Assembly (NCBI RefSeq): GCF_013744875.1
Contig: NZ_CP059399.1
Location: forward strand, 4,774,001-4,838,000
Direction of reading: 5' to 3'
Source: Nocardia huaxiensis
GTDB lineage: Bacteria > Actinomycetota > Actinomycetes > Mycobacteriales > Mycobacteriaceae
DNA length: 64,000 bases
Shown: piece by piece, positions 17,442-28,215 of the stretch
Layout: each line of letters begins with the position of its first letter
Numbering within the stretch: the first letter of the stretch is position 1
Made by a program: the position numbers and the translations under genes
Notes under the pieces: model-generated
What the model was told of the DNA's origin: nothing
What the model saw: the letters and a program-made list of their open reading frames with translations, nothing else
Databases searched by the model: none

Positions 17442-18878
17442 GTGGGGGCGACGGCTAGTGTGGCGCTGGTGCATTCGATGAATGGGGGATCGGTGATCGA
17501 GCAGCGTCGCTTGAGCGGATGGGGGCGGACCGGGGCCACCGTCGCGCGGGTGCTGGCCACGCGGGATGTGGAAGCCGTGGCCAACGCGGTGCGGGAGGCC
17601 GGGGCGCGTGGCGTCATCGCGCGGGGGTTGGGGCGTAGCTACGGGGATCCGGCGCAGAACGGGGGCGGACTGGTCGTCGATATGACGCTGTTCGACCGGA
17701 TTCATACGATCGATCCCGACAGCGGTGTGGTGGATGTCGACGCGGGTGTGAGCCTGGATGAGCTGATGAAGGCCGGGCTGCCGCACGGCTTGTGGGTGCC
17801 GGTGCTGCCGGGGACGCGGCAGGTGACGGTCGGCGGGGCCATCGCGTCGGATATTCATGGGAAGAACCATCATTCGCAGGGGAGTTTCGGCAACCACGTG
17901 GTGTCGATGGATCTGCTCACCGCCGCTGGGGAGGTGCGGACGCTCACGCCGGAAGGTGTTGGGGCGGAGCTGTTCTGGGCCACCGTCGGCGGGATGGGGT
18001 TGACCGGCATCATTGTTCGGGCCCGGGTGCGGATGAAGCACACGGAGACCGCGTATTTCCTCGTCGACAATGATCGGACGAACAATCTCGACGAGACCAT
18101 GGAGCTGCTGACGGGCGGGTCCGATGACGGGTACGACTATTCGATGTCGGTGCCGGACACCATCAGTACCGGGGCGAAGCTGGGGCGGGCGGCGTTCAGC
18201 CGCGGGTCGTTGGCCAAGCGGGACGAGCTGCCGGTGAAGCTGCGCGCCAATCCGCTGAAATTCGATGCGCCGCAGCTGTTCACGGTGCCGGATGTGTTTC
18301 CGAACGGGATGGTGAACCGGTATACGACGCGGCTGGCGGGGGAGGCGGCGTATCGGTTCTATCCCAAACACGCGCGGGGACGGATCCAGAATCTGACGCA
18401 GTTCTATCATCCGCTGGATCTGCTGGGGGAGTGGAATCGCGGGTACGGGCGGCGCGGGTTCCTGCAGTATCAGTTCTCGATGCCGTACGGGGCCGAGCAG
18501 CAGCTGGCCGACGCGGTGCGGGCCATCGCGCACTCGGGGCATCGGTCGTTCTTGAATGTGTTCAAGCGGATGGGGCCGGGCAATGCCGCCCCGCTGTCGT
18601 GGCCGCATCCGGGATTCATGCTGTCGCTGGACTTTCCGCTCGCGCCGGGGCTGGGCGAGTTCTGCGCCGAGCTGGACGAGCGGGTGCTGGCGGCCGGTGG
18701 GCGGTTGTACTTCGCGAAGGATTCGCGCACGACACCGGAGATGATCCGGGCCATGTATCCGCGACTGGAGGAGTGGCGGCGAGTGCGTGACGCGGTCGAT
18801 CCGGAGCGCGTCTTCGTCTCCGATCTCGCGCGGCGGTTGCGGCTCGTCGACGACGAATACGCGGGCACCCGCCGCTGA
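17442..18878 (+). CDS. dprE1: DprE1-type decaprenylphosphoryl-ribose 2-oxidase
   Basis: 478 residues, closely matching mycobacterial DprE1 over its length: [86 protein letters not shown]. DprE1 is the FAD subunit that oxidises DPR on the way to DPA, the arabinose donor for arabinogalactan. The Cys that benzothiazinone drugs attack (Cys387 in M. tuberculosis, ICVDFP) is Ser395 here (LSLDFP). No dprE2 is adjacent, unlike the usual arrangement, so a second copy may exist elsewhere. Start is uncertain: GTG 17442 resembles the mycobacterial N-terminus; ATG 17478 is an alternative. Confidence 0.8.
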   Translation: MGATASVALVHSMNGGSVIEQRRLSGWGRTGATVARVLATRDVEAVANAVREAGARGVIARGLGRSYGDPAQNGGGLVVDMTLFDRIHTIDPDSGVVDVDAGVSLDELMKAGLPHGLWVPVLPGTRQVTVGGAIASDIHGKNHHSQGSFGNHVVSMDLLTAAGEVRTLTPEGVGAELFWATVGGMGLTGIIVRARVRMKHTETAYFLVDNDRTNNLDETMELLTGGSDDGYDYSMSVPDTISTGAKLGRAAFSRGSLAKRDELPVKLRANPLKFDAPQLFTVPDVFPNGMVNRYTTRLAGEAAYRFYPKHARGRIQNLTQFYHPLDLLGEWNRGYGRRGFLQYQFSMPYGAEQQLADAVRAIAHSGHRSFLNVFKRMGPGNAAPLSWPHPGFMLSLDFPLAPGLGEFCAELDERVLAAGGRLYFAKDSRTTPEMIRAMYPRLEEWRRVRDAVDPERVFVSDLARRLRLVDDEYAGTRR

Positions 18879-18881
18879 CGC

Positions 18882-19289
18882 CTAGCCCGCGGTGAGCGCG
18901 ACCTGGCCGGAGTCGACCTGCCAGTATTTGCGGTTGAGCTGCGCTTTGCCGGTTCCGGTGGTGTAGGACAGCGGGATCGAGATATTGCTCTTCAGCACGG
19001 CCGACCAGGTTTCGCGCCCGCCGGTGCACTGCAGCACCTGACCCGGCGGGTAGCTCGTCAGCGAGACATTGCCGCTGCCATTGGTGTCCATCTGCGCGGA
19101 GACGTCGAGATAGCCGATGCCGCCGTCGCACAGGTAGACCCCGGTGGCCAGCAGGCCGTCGGCCTGGCTCTTGACCACGGAGTCGAGGGTGATGAACTCG
19201 CCGTCCGCGGCATTGCCCGCCGGCGTGCCGCACAGTGTGCTCGTCGCGATCGCCGCGGCCGCGACCAGCATGATCCTCTTACCGAACAC
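18882..19289 (-). CDS. Small secreted protein with one Cys pair
   Basis: 135 residues with a clear signal peptide (MFGKRIMLVAAAAIATSTLCGTPAGNAA). The mature part is short and beta-strand-like with two Cys (VYLCDGG and VLQCTGG) likely forming a disulfide. Similar small secreted proteins of unknown role are common in Nocardia and Rhodococcus. It ends three bases from the DprE1-like stop, so the two are tightly convergent. Confidence 0.7.
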   Translation of the reverse strand: MFGKRIMLVAAAAIATSTLCGTPAGNAADGEFITLDSVVKSQADGLLATGVYLCDGGIGYLDVSAQMDTNGSGNVSLTSYPPGQVLQCTGGRETWSAVLKSNISIPLSYTTGTGKAQLNRKYWQVDSGQVALTAG

Positions 19290-19375
19290 CGCTACCTCCT
19301 GCTGACGTCCCGTCGCGAACCGGCCTCATGGTATCCAAACGGGACCCTCGCAGAGATCGTTTCGGAATGCACGAT

Positions 19376-20245
19376 TCACGAGAACGCGCGGTCGCCGACG
19401 CGGCTCGGATCGGTGATGTGCGCCAGGAACAGCCGGGCCGCGGGGGTCGGTGTCCGGGTGGTGACGGCGTGCCACGGCCGGCTGAGCGGCGTGCCGTCGA
19501 TGGGGATCACGTCGAGATGCCCGTCGGTGACATCGGTTTCGATGGCATCGCTGTGAATCAGTGTGATGCCCAAGCCTTCTCGTGCGGCGGCCAGGGCCGC
19601 GCCGTGCGTGCCGAGGGTCAGGGTGGGCGGCCGGATCTGGAGCCGATCGAACAGGGCCAGGGTCGTCTCCCGGGTCCCCGAGCCTTTGCCGCGCAGTAGC
19701 CACGTGGCCTCGGAGGGATCGGGCCAGCATCCGGGAGCCCCGACCACCACGAGTTGGCTGGGCCGGCGTGCCCGCGTGACCAGGGTGGTGTCGCGCGGTG
19801 GCCGCCCCGCCACCACCAAATCGGTTTCGTGGTGCGCCAATTCGACGAACAGCACATCGCGCGGCTGGATCGACAGCCCCAGTTCGATGTCCGGATATCG
19901 GTTGCGGAAGGAGGCCAGCAGTCGCAGCAGCACGTACTCGCCGGCCGTCGCCACCACCCCGATCCGGAGTTTGCCGGTCTCGGCCTCCCGCACCGCCGCA
20001 TGCGCCTCCTTCATCAATCCGAGGATGCTGCGGCAGTAGTCGGCGTACACCCGCCCGGCTTCGGTGAGCGCGATGCCGCGCCCGGATTTGGCGATCAGCT
20101 TGGCGCCCAGTTGCTTCTCGATGTGCGCCACCGCCGCCGAGGCCGCCGCTTCGGTGATGTGCAACTGCGCGGCGGCGCGCCGGATACTGCTGTGCTTGGC
20201 AACGGCGAGAAAGGTTTCCATTCGGACCGCACTCACCGTACCCAT
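19376..20245 (-). CDS. cbbR: LysR-family regulator, CbbR type
   Basis: 289-residue LysR regulator. The winged helix is at the N-terminus (METFLAVAKHSSIRRAAAQLHITEAAASAAVAHIEKQLG), with a periplasmic-binding-like effector domain beyond (TGKLRIGVVATAGEYVLLRLL). It is divergent from cbbL, the standard position for CbbR, which activates Calvin-cycle operons in response to metabolites such as NADPH or RuBP. I chose ATG 20245 (MGTVSAVRM); the frame is open further upstream but would run across the intergenic control region. Confidence 0.85.
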   Translation of the reverse strand: MGTVSAVRMETFLAVAKHSSIRRAAAQLHITEAAASAAVAHIEKQLGAKLIAKSGRGIALTEAGRVYADYCRSILGLMKEAHAAVREAETGKLRIGVVATAGEYVLLRLLASFRNRYPDIELGLSIQPRDVLFVELAHHETDLVVAGRPPRDTTLVTRARRPSQLVVVGAPGCWPDPSEATWLLRGKGSGTRETTLALFDRLQIRPPTLTLGTHGAALAAAREGLGITLIHSDAIETDVTDGHLDVIPIDGTPLSRPWHAVTTRTPTPAARLFLAHITDPSRVGDRAFS

Positions 20246-21827
<1,582 letters not shown>

Positions 21828-21843
21828 AAGACAGGACACCGCA

Positions 21844-22266
21844 ATGCATCTGCGTCAGGGAACGTTCTCGCATCTGCCGGAGCTCAGCGACGCCGACATC
21901 GCCGCCCAGGTGCGCTACGCGCTGCTCAACAACTGGCCGGTCTCCATCGAGTACACCGACGACCCGCACCCGCGCAATGTGTACTGGGAGATGTGGGGCC
22001 TGCCGCTGTTCGACCTCGACGAGCCCGACGGGGTGCTCGCCGAGCTCAACGCCTGCCGGGCGACGTTCCCGCGCCACTACATTCGCGTCAACGCCTATGA
22101 CGCCTCCTACGGCCGCCAGACCACCGCGCTGAGCTTCATCGTGCAGCGGCCGCCCGAAGAACCCGGCTTCCGCCTGGACCGCACCGACACCGACGACCGG
22201 CGTCAGCACTACGGCTTCCACCCGTATGCGCTCGACGACCGGCCGGGTGAACGATACGGCCGCTGA
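21844..22266 (+). CDS. cbbS: RuBisCO small subunit, red-type form I
   Basis: 140 residues, 16 bp after cbbL. Begins [19 protein letters not shown] and has the red-type features: [30 protein letters not shown], no green-type betaA-betaB insertion, and a C-terminal extension (after RPPEEPGF) that in red-type enzymes forms a central barrel in the L8S8 complex. Confidence 0.95.
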   Translation: MHLRQGTFSHLPELSDADIAAQVRYALLNNWPVSIEYTDDPHPRNVYWEMWGLPLFDLDEPDGVLAELNACRATFPRHYIRVNAYDASYGRQTTALSFIVQRPPEEPGFRLDRTDTDDRRQHYGFHPYALDDRPGERYGR

Positions 22267-22297
22267 ACGGCTTTGGATGCGGGAGGATGAGGTGAGC

Positions 22298-23347
22298 ATG
22301 GAACACCCCGCGGGTCCGGGCGCCCGGACGCCTGCAACCGGACGTCCCGCCAACGGGTTCCAGATGCATCGGCCCGGGGCCACGAACCCCGGGCTGCTGC
22401 CCGGGACGGCCGCTGGTCCCCCACCGGAGGACCAGGCGGCCGACCACCCGCTCGCCGACGACGCGCTGCTGGACCTGTCCACCGATGTGGCGGGCAAGGA
22501 CGTCGAGGACACCCTGGAACGCCTGGACGCCGAACTCGTCGGTCTGGCCAATGTGAAACGGCGCGTGCGGGAGATCGCCTCGCTGTTGCTCATCGACCGG
22601 GCGCGGCAGCGCTTCGGGTTACAGGCCACCCGCCCCACCATGCACATGAGCTTCACCGGCGGCCCCGGCACCGGCAAGACCACGGTCGCCCTGCGCATGG
22701 CCGAAATGCTGCACGCCCTGGGTTACATCCGGAAACCCAAGGTGCACACGGTGACTCGCGACGATCTGGTCGGACAGTTCATCGGTCACACCGCGCCGAA
22801 AACCAAGGAGGCCCTCGCCAAAGCCGCCGGGGGCGTCCTGTTCATCGACGAGGCGTACTACCTGTTCCGGCCGGAGAACGAACGCGACTACGGGCAGGAG
22901 GTCATCGAAATCCTGTTGCAGGAGATGGAGAACGAGCGCAATACGCTGGTGGTGATCTTCGCCGGCTACCCGGATCGCATGGAGACCTTCTTCTCCGCCA
23001 ATCCGGGCCTGTCCTCCCGCGTCGCGCACCACATCCAATTTCCGGACTACACCCACGAAGAACTCCTGGCCATCGCCGAACTCATGGTGGCGCAGGAGAA
23101 CTTCCGTTTCGACGAGGCCGCGGCACAGGCGTTTTCGCACTATCTCGAATTGCGCATGGCCCGCCCGCGCTTCGCCAATGCCCGCAGCGTCCGCAATGCC
23201 CTGGACCGCTGCCGGCTGCGCCAGGCCAAACGCCTCGTCGAACTGCATCGGCCCGTGAGCCGCCACGACCTGATCACCCTGACGGACAGCGACGTCTACG
23301 GCAGCAGTGTGTTCGCGGATGCCCCGAGTGAGGGGGCGCCCCAATGA
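22298..23347 (+). CDS. cbbX: CbbX, red-type RuBisCO activase (AAA+)
   Basis: 349-residue AAA+ ATPase that remodels red-type RuBisCO blocked by sugar phosphates by engaging the large-subunit C-terminus. Walker A GGPGTGKTT is at 121-129 and Walker B is VLFIDEAYYLF; the pore loop region and sensor residues follow. An N-terminal extension of about 65 residues, rich in Pro/Gly, precedes the core, which starts at VEDTLERLDAELVGL. GGGAGGA serves GTG 22292 or ATG 22298. Confidence 0.92.
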   Translation: MEHPAGPGARTPATGRPANGFQMHRPGATNPGLLPGTAAGPPPEDQAADHPLADDALLDLSTDVAGKDVEDTLERLDAELVGLANVKRRVREIASLLLIDRARQRFGLQATRPTMHMSFTGGPGTGKTTVALRMAEMLHALGYIRKPKVHTVTRDDLVGQFIGHTAPKTKEALAKAAGGVLFIDEAYYLFRPENERDYGQEVIEILLQEMENERNTLVVIFAGYPDRMETFFSANPGLSSRVAHHIQFPDYTHEELLAIAELMVAQENFRFDEAAAQAFSHYLELRMARPRFANARSVRNALDRCRLRQAKRLVELHRPVSRHDLITLTDSDVYGSSVFADAPSEGAPQ

Positions 23348-23363
23348 GGAAATGAGAGGGCAG

Positions 23364-24437
23364 ATGCCCGAAGGACTGAAAACCCTCACCCGCTACACCA
23401 TCGAATCCGAGCATCGGCATCCCGGATCCTCCGGGGAGTTCTCGGCGCTGCTGAATGTAGTGGTCACGGCGACCAAGATGATCGCCAATCAGGTCACGCG
23501 GGGCGCGATCGTGGGCTCGCTCGGGGCGGTCGAGCCCGGGAACCTGCCGATCACCGTGCACCGCAAGATGGATGCCATCGCGCACGACATCATGATCGCC
23601 GAGAGCCAGTGGACCGGACCGCTGTCGGCGCTGGTGTCGGAGCAGATGGACGGCTTCCACCTGGTGCCCTCGGAGTACCGGCGCGGAAAGTACCTGCTGG
23701 CGTTCGACGCGCTCGACGGGTCCAGCAATATCGACGTGAACCTGCCCGTCGGAACGATCTTCAGTGTGCTGCGCGCCCCGGAGGACGGGCGCGAGCCGAC
23801 GCGGGAGGACTTCCTGCAGCCGGGGGCGCAGCAGGTGTGCGCGGGGTTCACGCTGTACGGGCCGGCGACCATGCTGGTGCTGACGGTGGGGCAGGGGGTC
23901 GACGGGTTCACCCTCGACCGGGAGATCGGGGCCTTCGTGCTCACCCATCCGAAGATGCGTATCCCCGAGGACACCAAGGGATTTGCCATCAATGCCGCCA
24001 ACGAGCGGTTCTGGGAGCGTCCCGTCCGGCGTTATGTGCACGAATGCCTCGAGGGTGTGGACGGGCCGCGGGGGCGCGACTTCAATATGCGTTGGGTCGC
24101 GTCCTTGGTCGCCGACACCTTCCACATACTCACGCGCGGCGGGCTGTACATGTATCCGCGCGACACCCGGCATCCGGAGCGACCGGGCCGGGTTTCCCTG
24201 CTGTACGGCGCGAATCCCATTGCCTTCATTGTCGAACAGGCCGGGGGAGCCGCCACCACCGGACACGAGCGGGTGCTGGAGGTGCGGCCGGAGGAGCTGC
24301 ATCAGAAGATCCCGTTCATTTTCGGTTCCCGCAACGAGGTCGAGCGCATCGAGCGCTATCACCGTGAACCCGAGGAGGGGCCGTCCTTCGACGCCTCGCT
24401 GTTCGGTACCCGGTCGCTGTTCCGCCCGGCCCGCTGA
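23364..24437 (+). CDS. cbbF: Fructose-1,6-bisphosphatase class I
   Basis: 357 residues. Class I FBPase marks are FDALDGSSNIDVN (metal site), LTRYTIESEHRHPGSSGEFSALLN and a C-terminal sugar-phosphate loop (GGLYMYPRD). It dephosphorylates FBP (and possibly sedoheptulose bisphosphate) for RuBP regeneration. Most actinobacteria use class II GlpX, so a class I enzyme inside the cbb operon supports import as a unit. It starts 16 bp after cbbX; GAGAGGG precedes ATG 23364. Confidence 0.9.
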   Translation: MPEGLKTLTRYTIESEHRHPGSSGEFSALLNVVVTATKMIANQVTRGAIVGSLGAVEPGNLPITVHRKMDAIAHDIMIAESQWTGPLSALVSEQMDGFHLVPSEYRRGKYLLAFDALDGSSNIDVNLPVGTIFSVLRAPEDGREPTREDFLQPGAQQVCAGFTLYGPATMLVLTVGQGVDGFTLDREIGAFVLTHPKMRIPEDTKGFAINAANERFWERPVRRYVHECLEGVDGPRGRDFNMRWVASLVADTFHILTRGGLYMYPRDTRHPERPGRVSLLYGANPIAFIVEQAGGAATTGHERVLEVRPEELHQKIPFIFGSRNEVERIERYHREPEEGPSFDASLFGTRSLFRPAR

Positions 24438-24478
24438 CTGCAGCGAAAACTGTTGTCCGGCAATCGAAGAGAGGTGCC

Positions 24479-25357
24479 ATGTCGGTCAAACATCCCGTGG
24501 TCGCGATCACCGGGTCGTCCGGTGCGGGGACGACCAGCGTCACGCGAACCTTCCAGGAGGTCTTCCGCCGCGAGGGCATCAATGCGGTGATCGTGGAAGG
24601 GGATTCGTTCCATCGCTACGACCGCAACGAGATGAAACTGGCCATGGCCGAGGCCGAGCAGAACGGCAATCGCGAGTTCTCGCATTTCGGCCCGGACGCG
24701 AATCTGCTCGCCGAGCTCGAGTCGCTGTTCCGGGACTACGGCGAAACCGGGGTCGGCATGGTGCGCAAGTACTTACACAATGACGGCGAGGCCAAGCCGT
24801 ACGGTCAGCCCTCGGGCACCTTCACCCCGTGGGAGGAACTGCCGCCGGGCAGCGATCTGCTGTTCTACGAGGGCCTGCACGGCGCGGCGGTCTCCGGCGG
24901 CATCGATGTCGGCCGGTACACCGACCTGCTGGTGGGCGTGGTGCCGATCGTGAATCTCGAATGGATTCAAAAGGTCCACCGGGACAAGACCGAACGCGGC
25001 TACTCCAGCGAAGCCATCATCGACACCATCCTGCGCCGCATGCCCGACTACGTGAACCACATCTGCCCGCAGTTCTCCCGAACCTACGTGAATTTCCAGC
25101 GGGTTCCGACCGTCGACACCTCGAATCCCTTCACCGCCAGGACGATTCCCACCGCGGACGAGAGCTTCGTGGTGATCCGCTTCGCCGATCCGAAGGTGAT
25201 CGACTTCCCGTATCTGCTGTCCATGCTGCACGATTCGTTCATGTCGCGACCCAATTGCATTGTGGTGCCCGGCGGCAAGATGGACCTGGCCATGCAGTTG
25301 ATCTTCACCCCGTTGATCCTGCGACTCATGGACAAGCGCCCCAAGCGCCTGCGCTGA
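24479..25357 (+). CDS. cbbP: Phosphoribulokinase, bacterial class I
   Basis: 292 residues. P-loop GSSGAGTTS at 12-20 and VIVEGDSFHRYDRNEM, as in proteobacterial octameric PRKs; DLLFYEGLHGA and the long C-terminal half match. It makes ribulose-1,5-bisphosphate from ribulose-5-phosphate and ATP. GAAGAGAGG precedes ATG 24479. Last gene of the operon; a hairpin follows. Confidence 0.93.
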   Translation: MSVKHPVVAITGSSGAGTTSVTRTFQEVFRREGINAVIVEGDSFHRYDRNEMKLAMAEAEQNGNREFSHFGPDANLLAELESLFRDYGETGVGMVRKYLHNDGEAKPYGQPSGTFTPWEELPPGSDLLFYEGLHGAAVSGGIDVGRYTDLLVGVVPIVNLEWIQKVHRDKTERGYSSEAIIDTILRRMPDYVNHICPQFSRTYVNFQRVPTVDTSNPFTARTIPTADESFVVIRFADPKVIDFPYLLSMLHDSFMSRPNCIVVPGGKMDLAMQLIFTPLILRLMDKRPKRLR

Positions 25358-25378
25358 AACCGCTGTCGCACAAAAGAA

Positions 25379-25412
25379 ATCCGGCGGCAGCACGTGCGTG
25401 CCACCGCCGGAT
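25379..25412. terminator. Hairpin between cbbP and the HdeD-like gene
   Basis: ATCCGGCGG (25379-25387) pairs with CCGCCGGAT (25404-25412), and inner bases extend the stem. It lies between two convergent genes, so a shared transcription stop is likely. There is no long T run on either side. Confidence 0.6.
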
Positions 25413-25424
25413 CCGGGGGGTGAA

Positions 25425-26027
25425 TCAGAGACCCGCGGGAATGTTCTTCGCCGCGCTCTTGGCCTGGAACGCCGAGATGATCTCCATGATGCCGATGAAG
25501 ATCAACCACCAGCCCGCCACCAGCGTCAGCGCGACGATGGAGGAGAACGGCGCCGCGATCAGCCAGCCGCCACCGATGATCAGCACGATGCCGAAGAAGA
25601 TGGCCCAGCCGCGACCCGGCACGCCGTCCGCGGACAGCCCCGTGATGAGCGAGGCGACGCCGCGGAAGATCCAGCTGATGCCGATCCAGATGGCCAGCAG
25701 CAGTACTGCCGTGGCCTCACCGTTGTCGCGCCAATCGTGGAAGCACAGGAAACCCAGGATCAGCGACAGGATCGCGCTGACGAACGACAGAATCCGCATG
25801 CCCGCGCTGAGGTGCGCGCCGAATGCCGCGATGAGCTGGAATAAGCCGGACACGATCAGATAGATGCCGAAGAGGACGCCCGCCACCAGAATCGTCTTGC
25901 CGGGCCACGCGAGAATCAGAATGCCCAGGATCACCGAGAGAACGCCGGTGACCAGGATCCACTGCCACGCACTCTTGGCCAGCGCAGCGACCGGCCCTTC
26001 GGGAACTGCCTCTTTGCTGGTTGTCAT
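25425..26027 (-). CDS. HdeD/DUF308-family membrane protein
   Basis: 200 residues, six membrane helices in three repeats of about 60 residues (WQWILVTGVLSVILGILILAWP; IWIGISWIFRGVASLI; GWWLIFIGIMEIISAFQAK), as in HdeD. In enterobacteria HdeD is tied to acid resistance; here only the family is clear. I chose ATG 26027 (MTTSKEAVPEG). Confidence 0.8.
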   Translation of the reverse strand: MTTSKEAVPEGPVAALAKSAWQWILVTGVLSVILGILILAWPGKTILVAGVLFGIYLIVSGLFQLIAAFGAHLSAGMRILSFVSAILSLILGFLCFHDWRDNGEATAVLLLAIWIGISWIFRGVASLITGLSADGVPGRGWAIFFGIVLIIGGGWLIAAPFSSIVALTLVAGWWLIFIGIMEIISAFQAKSAAKNIPAGL

Positions 26028-26123
26028 GTCGGTCAGAATATGGCCAGTTGAATCCACTTTGCGGAACATTTGCCGACGTGTTGTCGGTATGTGATCACCG
26101 TCAATTACCCGGTGATCGAGGGG

Positions 26124-26879
26124 CTAATGCCTCGTCCCGGGCAGGTGCTTCGGCGCGGGCAGGCAGTCCGGGTGCTCGCACGCCCAATCCGGATCCGCCC
26201 GCCAGGTGTAGCCCGCCACCAGCGAAGACGCCACCACCGCGGTGTCGAGCATGAACCGGCCCTCGACCACCAGGCTGATCAGGCCGCCGATGAGTGCACC
26301 GAGGGCGAACGATCCGTATTGCACCGCGTAGCCGGCCCAGTCTCGGACGTTTCCGCCGCCGGCGAGATGCCGTTCCACGCCCTGCGCGAATTTCACCAGC
26401 GTGCCGGTGACGTAGGAGACCGGGATGGAGACCTCGCCGTTCTTCACGAACGAGGTGTTGATCGAGCCCATGCCGAAGGCCACGAACAGGATTGGCGCCA
26501 GGCCGATTCCGCGCTCGGCCAGGATGTGATCGGTGATGGCGGCGAAGATCAGGGCGATGGTGGTGAGCACGGTCGCGCCGTGCGGGTGATTGCGCCACAG
26601 GTAGCGGCGGCACAGCGAGGCCACGAAAACGCCCATGAGAAAGCAGAGAATGATCGTCGCCGCGCCGATGGCCAGCGCCCAGTCGCTATTGAAACCGCCG
26701 AGCACCGCGCGCTCGGTATTGCCCGTCATGAAAGTGACGAAGTAACCGTCGGAATGCGTGTAGGCCGCCGCTCCGATGAAGCCCGCGAGCGTCGACAGCA
26801 CCGCGGACAGGCGCATTTCCAGTTCCCAGAAGGGTTCCCGGGCCGTCTTCGTTTCCTCGTCTTCGCTGGTCGGACGCAT
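26124..26879 (-). CDS. DUF1275 (YoaK-like) membrane protein
   Basis: 251 residues with about six membrane helices. The family hallmark is GYFVTFMTGNTERAVLGG near residues 43-60. Function unknown for the family. The C-terminal tail is short and has two Cys (WACEHPDCLP). Start ATG 26879 (MRPTSEDEE); earlier in-frame Met codons exist (26888, 26900). It is divergent from the thiolase. Confidence 0.8.
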   Translation of the reverse strand: MRPTSEDEETKTAREPFWELEMRLSAVLSTLAGFIGAAAYTHSDGYFVTFMTGNTERAVLGGFNSDWALAIGAATIILCFLMGVFVASLCRRYLWRNHPHGATVLTTIALIFAAITDHILAERGIGLAPILFVAFGMGSINTSFVKNGEVSIPVSYVTGTLVKFAQGVERHLAGGGNVRDWAGYAVQYGSFALGALIGGLISLVVEGRFMLDTAVVASSLVAGYTWRADPDWACEHPDCLPAPKHLPGTRH

Positions 26880-27001
26880 GGGCAACAACATAGCAACCAT
26901 GTATGAGAGAACGCTTGGCGCGAGCTGGCAAAACCTGCGGTACAGTGCATATGTTAACCGGAATTCACATCCGGTTCGAGGTTCGAAGTGAAGGAGCAAC
27001 C

Positions 27002-28168
27002 ATGACCTCCGCCGTCATCGTCGACGTGGTGCGCACACCGTCCGGCAAGGGGAAAGCCGGTGGCGGACTGTCGGAAGTGCATCCGGCCACGCTGCTGTCC
27101 GGGGTGCTGCAGAACCTGGTCGAGCGCACCGGCATCGACCCGGCCCTCATCGACGATGTGATCGGTGGTTGCGTCACGCAGAGCGGTGAGCAGGCTTTCA
27201 ATATCTCGCGCACCGCCGCCCTGGCCGCCGGATTCCCCGATTCGGTGCCCGCGACCACCGTGGACCGGCAGTGCGGATCCAGCCAGCAGGCCGCGCACTT
27301 CGCCGCACAGGGCGTCCTCGCGGGGGCCTACGACATCGCGATCGCCTGCGGGGTGGAATCCATGTCGCGGGTGCCCATGTTCTCCAACGCGCAGGGCAAG
27401 GACGCCAATCGAGGTCCGCTCGCGCACCGGTTCCCGGACGGCCTCATCCAGCAGGGAATCGCCGCCGAAATCATCGCCGCGCGTTGGAAGTTCGATCGCG
27501 CGGCGCTGGACGAGTTCTCCGCCCGCTCGCACCGGCTGGCGGCGGAGACAGCCGCGGCGGGTGGTTTCGACAATGAGATCGTGGCCGCCGGAACCATTAC
27601 CGCCGACGAGACCATCCGGCCGACCACCACCGCCGAGGGGCTGGCGGGGCTGCGGGCGGCGTTCGTGGACGCCGAGTTCAAGGCCCGGTTCCCGGAGATC
27701 GAATGGTCCATCACGCCGGGCAATTCGTCGCCGCTCACCGACGGCGCGTCGGCCGCGCTCATCATGAGTGAGGAGAAGGCGAACCAGCTCGGCCTGCGGC
27801 CCCGCGCCCGGTTCCACTCCTTCGCCGTCACCGGTGACGACCCGCTGCTCATGCTGACCGCCGTCATCCCCGCCACCCGCAAGGCCCTCGCACGGGTCGG
27901 GCTCACCATCGACGATATCGACGCCTACGAGGTGAACGAAGCCTTCGCCCCCGTGCCGCTGGTCTGGGCCCGGGAACTCGGCGCGGACCCGGCCAAGCTC
28001 AACCCGCGCGGTGGCGCCATCGCCCTCGGCCACCCGCTCGGCGCGTCCGGCGGCCGCATCCTGGCCACCATGCTCAACCACCTCGAGCAGACCGGCGGCC
28101 GCTACGGGCTCATGACCATGTGCGAGGCCGGCGGTCTGGCCAACGCCACCATCATCGAACGACTCTGA
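27002..28168 (+). CDS. Acetyl-CoA acetyltransferase / 3-ketoacyl-CoA thiolase
   Basis: 388-residue thiolase that cleaves or condenses 3-ketoacyl-CoA. Nucleophile Cys91 lies in DRQCGSSQQA, the His motif is GGAIALGHPLGASGGR, and the second Cys is in MTMCEAGG. GAAGGAG lies 6 bases before ATG 27002. It is a single gene with no fadE/fadB neighbours, so biosynthetic versus degradative direction is not decided by context; no KstR box was seen upstream. Confidence 0.9.
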   Translation: MTSAVIVDVVRTPSGKGKAGGGLSEVHPATLLSGVLQNLVERTGIDPALIDDVIGGCVTQSGEQAFNISRTAALAAGFPDSVPATTVDRQCGSSQQAAHFAAQGVLAGAYDIAIACGVESMSRVPMFSNAQGKDANRGPLAHRFPDGLIQQGIAAEIIAARWKFDRAALDEFSARSHRLAAETAAAGGFDNEIVAAGTITADETIRPTTTAEGLAGLRAAFVDAEFKARFPEIEWSITPGNSSPLTDGASAALIMSEEKANQLGLRPRARFHSFAVTGDDPLLMLTAVIPATRKALARVGLTIDDIDAYEVNEAFAPVPLVWARELGADPAKLNPRGGAIALGHPLGASGGRILATMLNHLEQTGGRYGLMTMCEAGGLANATIIERL

Positions 28169-28180
28169 GGCGCACGGGCC

Positions 28181-28215
28181 GAACCGCCGGGATCGCAGGG
28201 AGGTCCCGGCGGTTC
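28181..28215. terminator. Convergent terminator after the thiolase
   Basis: GAACCGCCGGGA (28181-28192) and TCCCGGCGGTTC (28204-28215) form a perfect 12-bp stem with an 11-nt loop, reaching the stop codon of the convergent VOC gene. It likely ends both transcripts. Confidence 0.75.

Noticed and set aside
26070..26906. 278-codon plus-strand frame opposite the DUF1275 gene
   Set aside because: No hydrophobic or motif structure, while the minus frame has helices and the MTGN motif.
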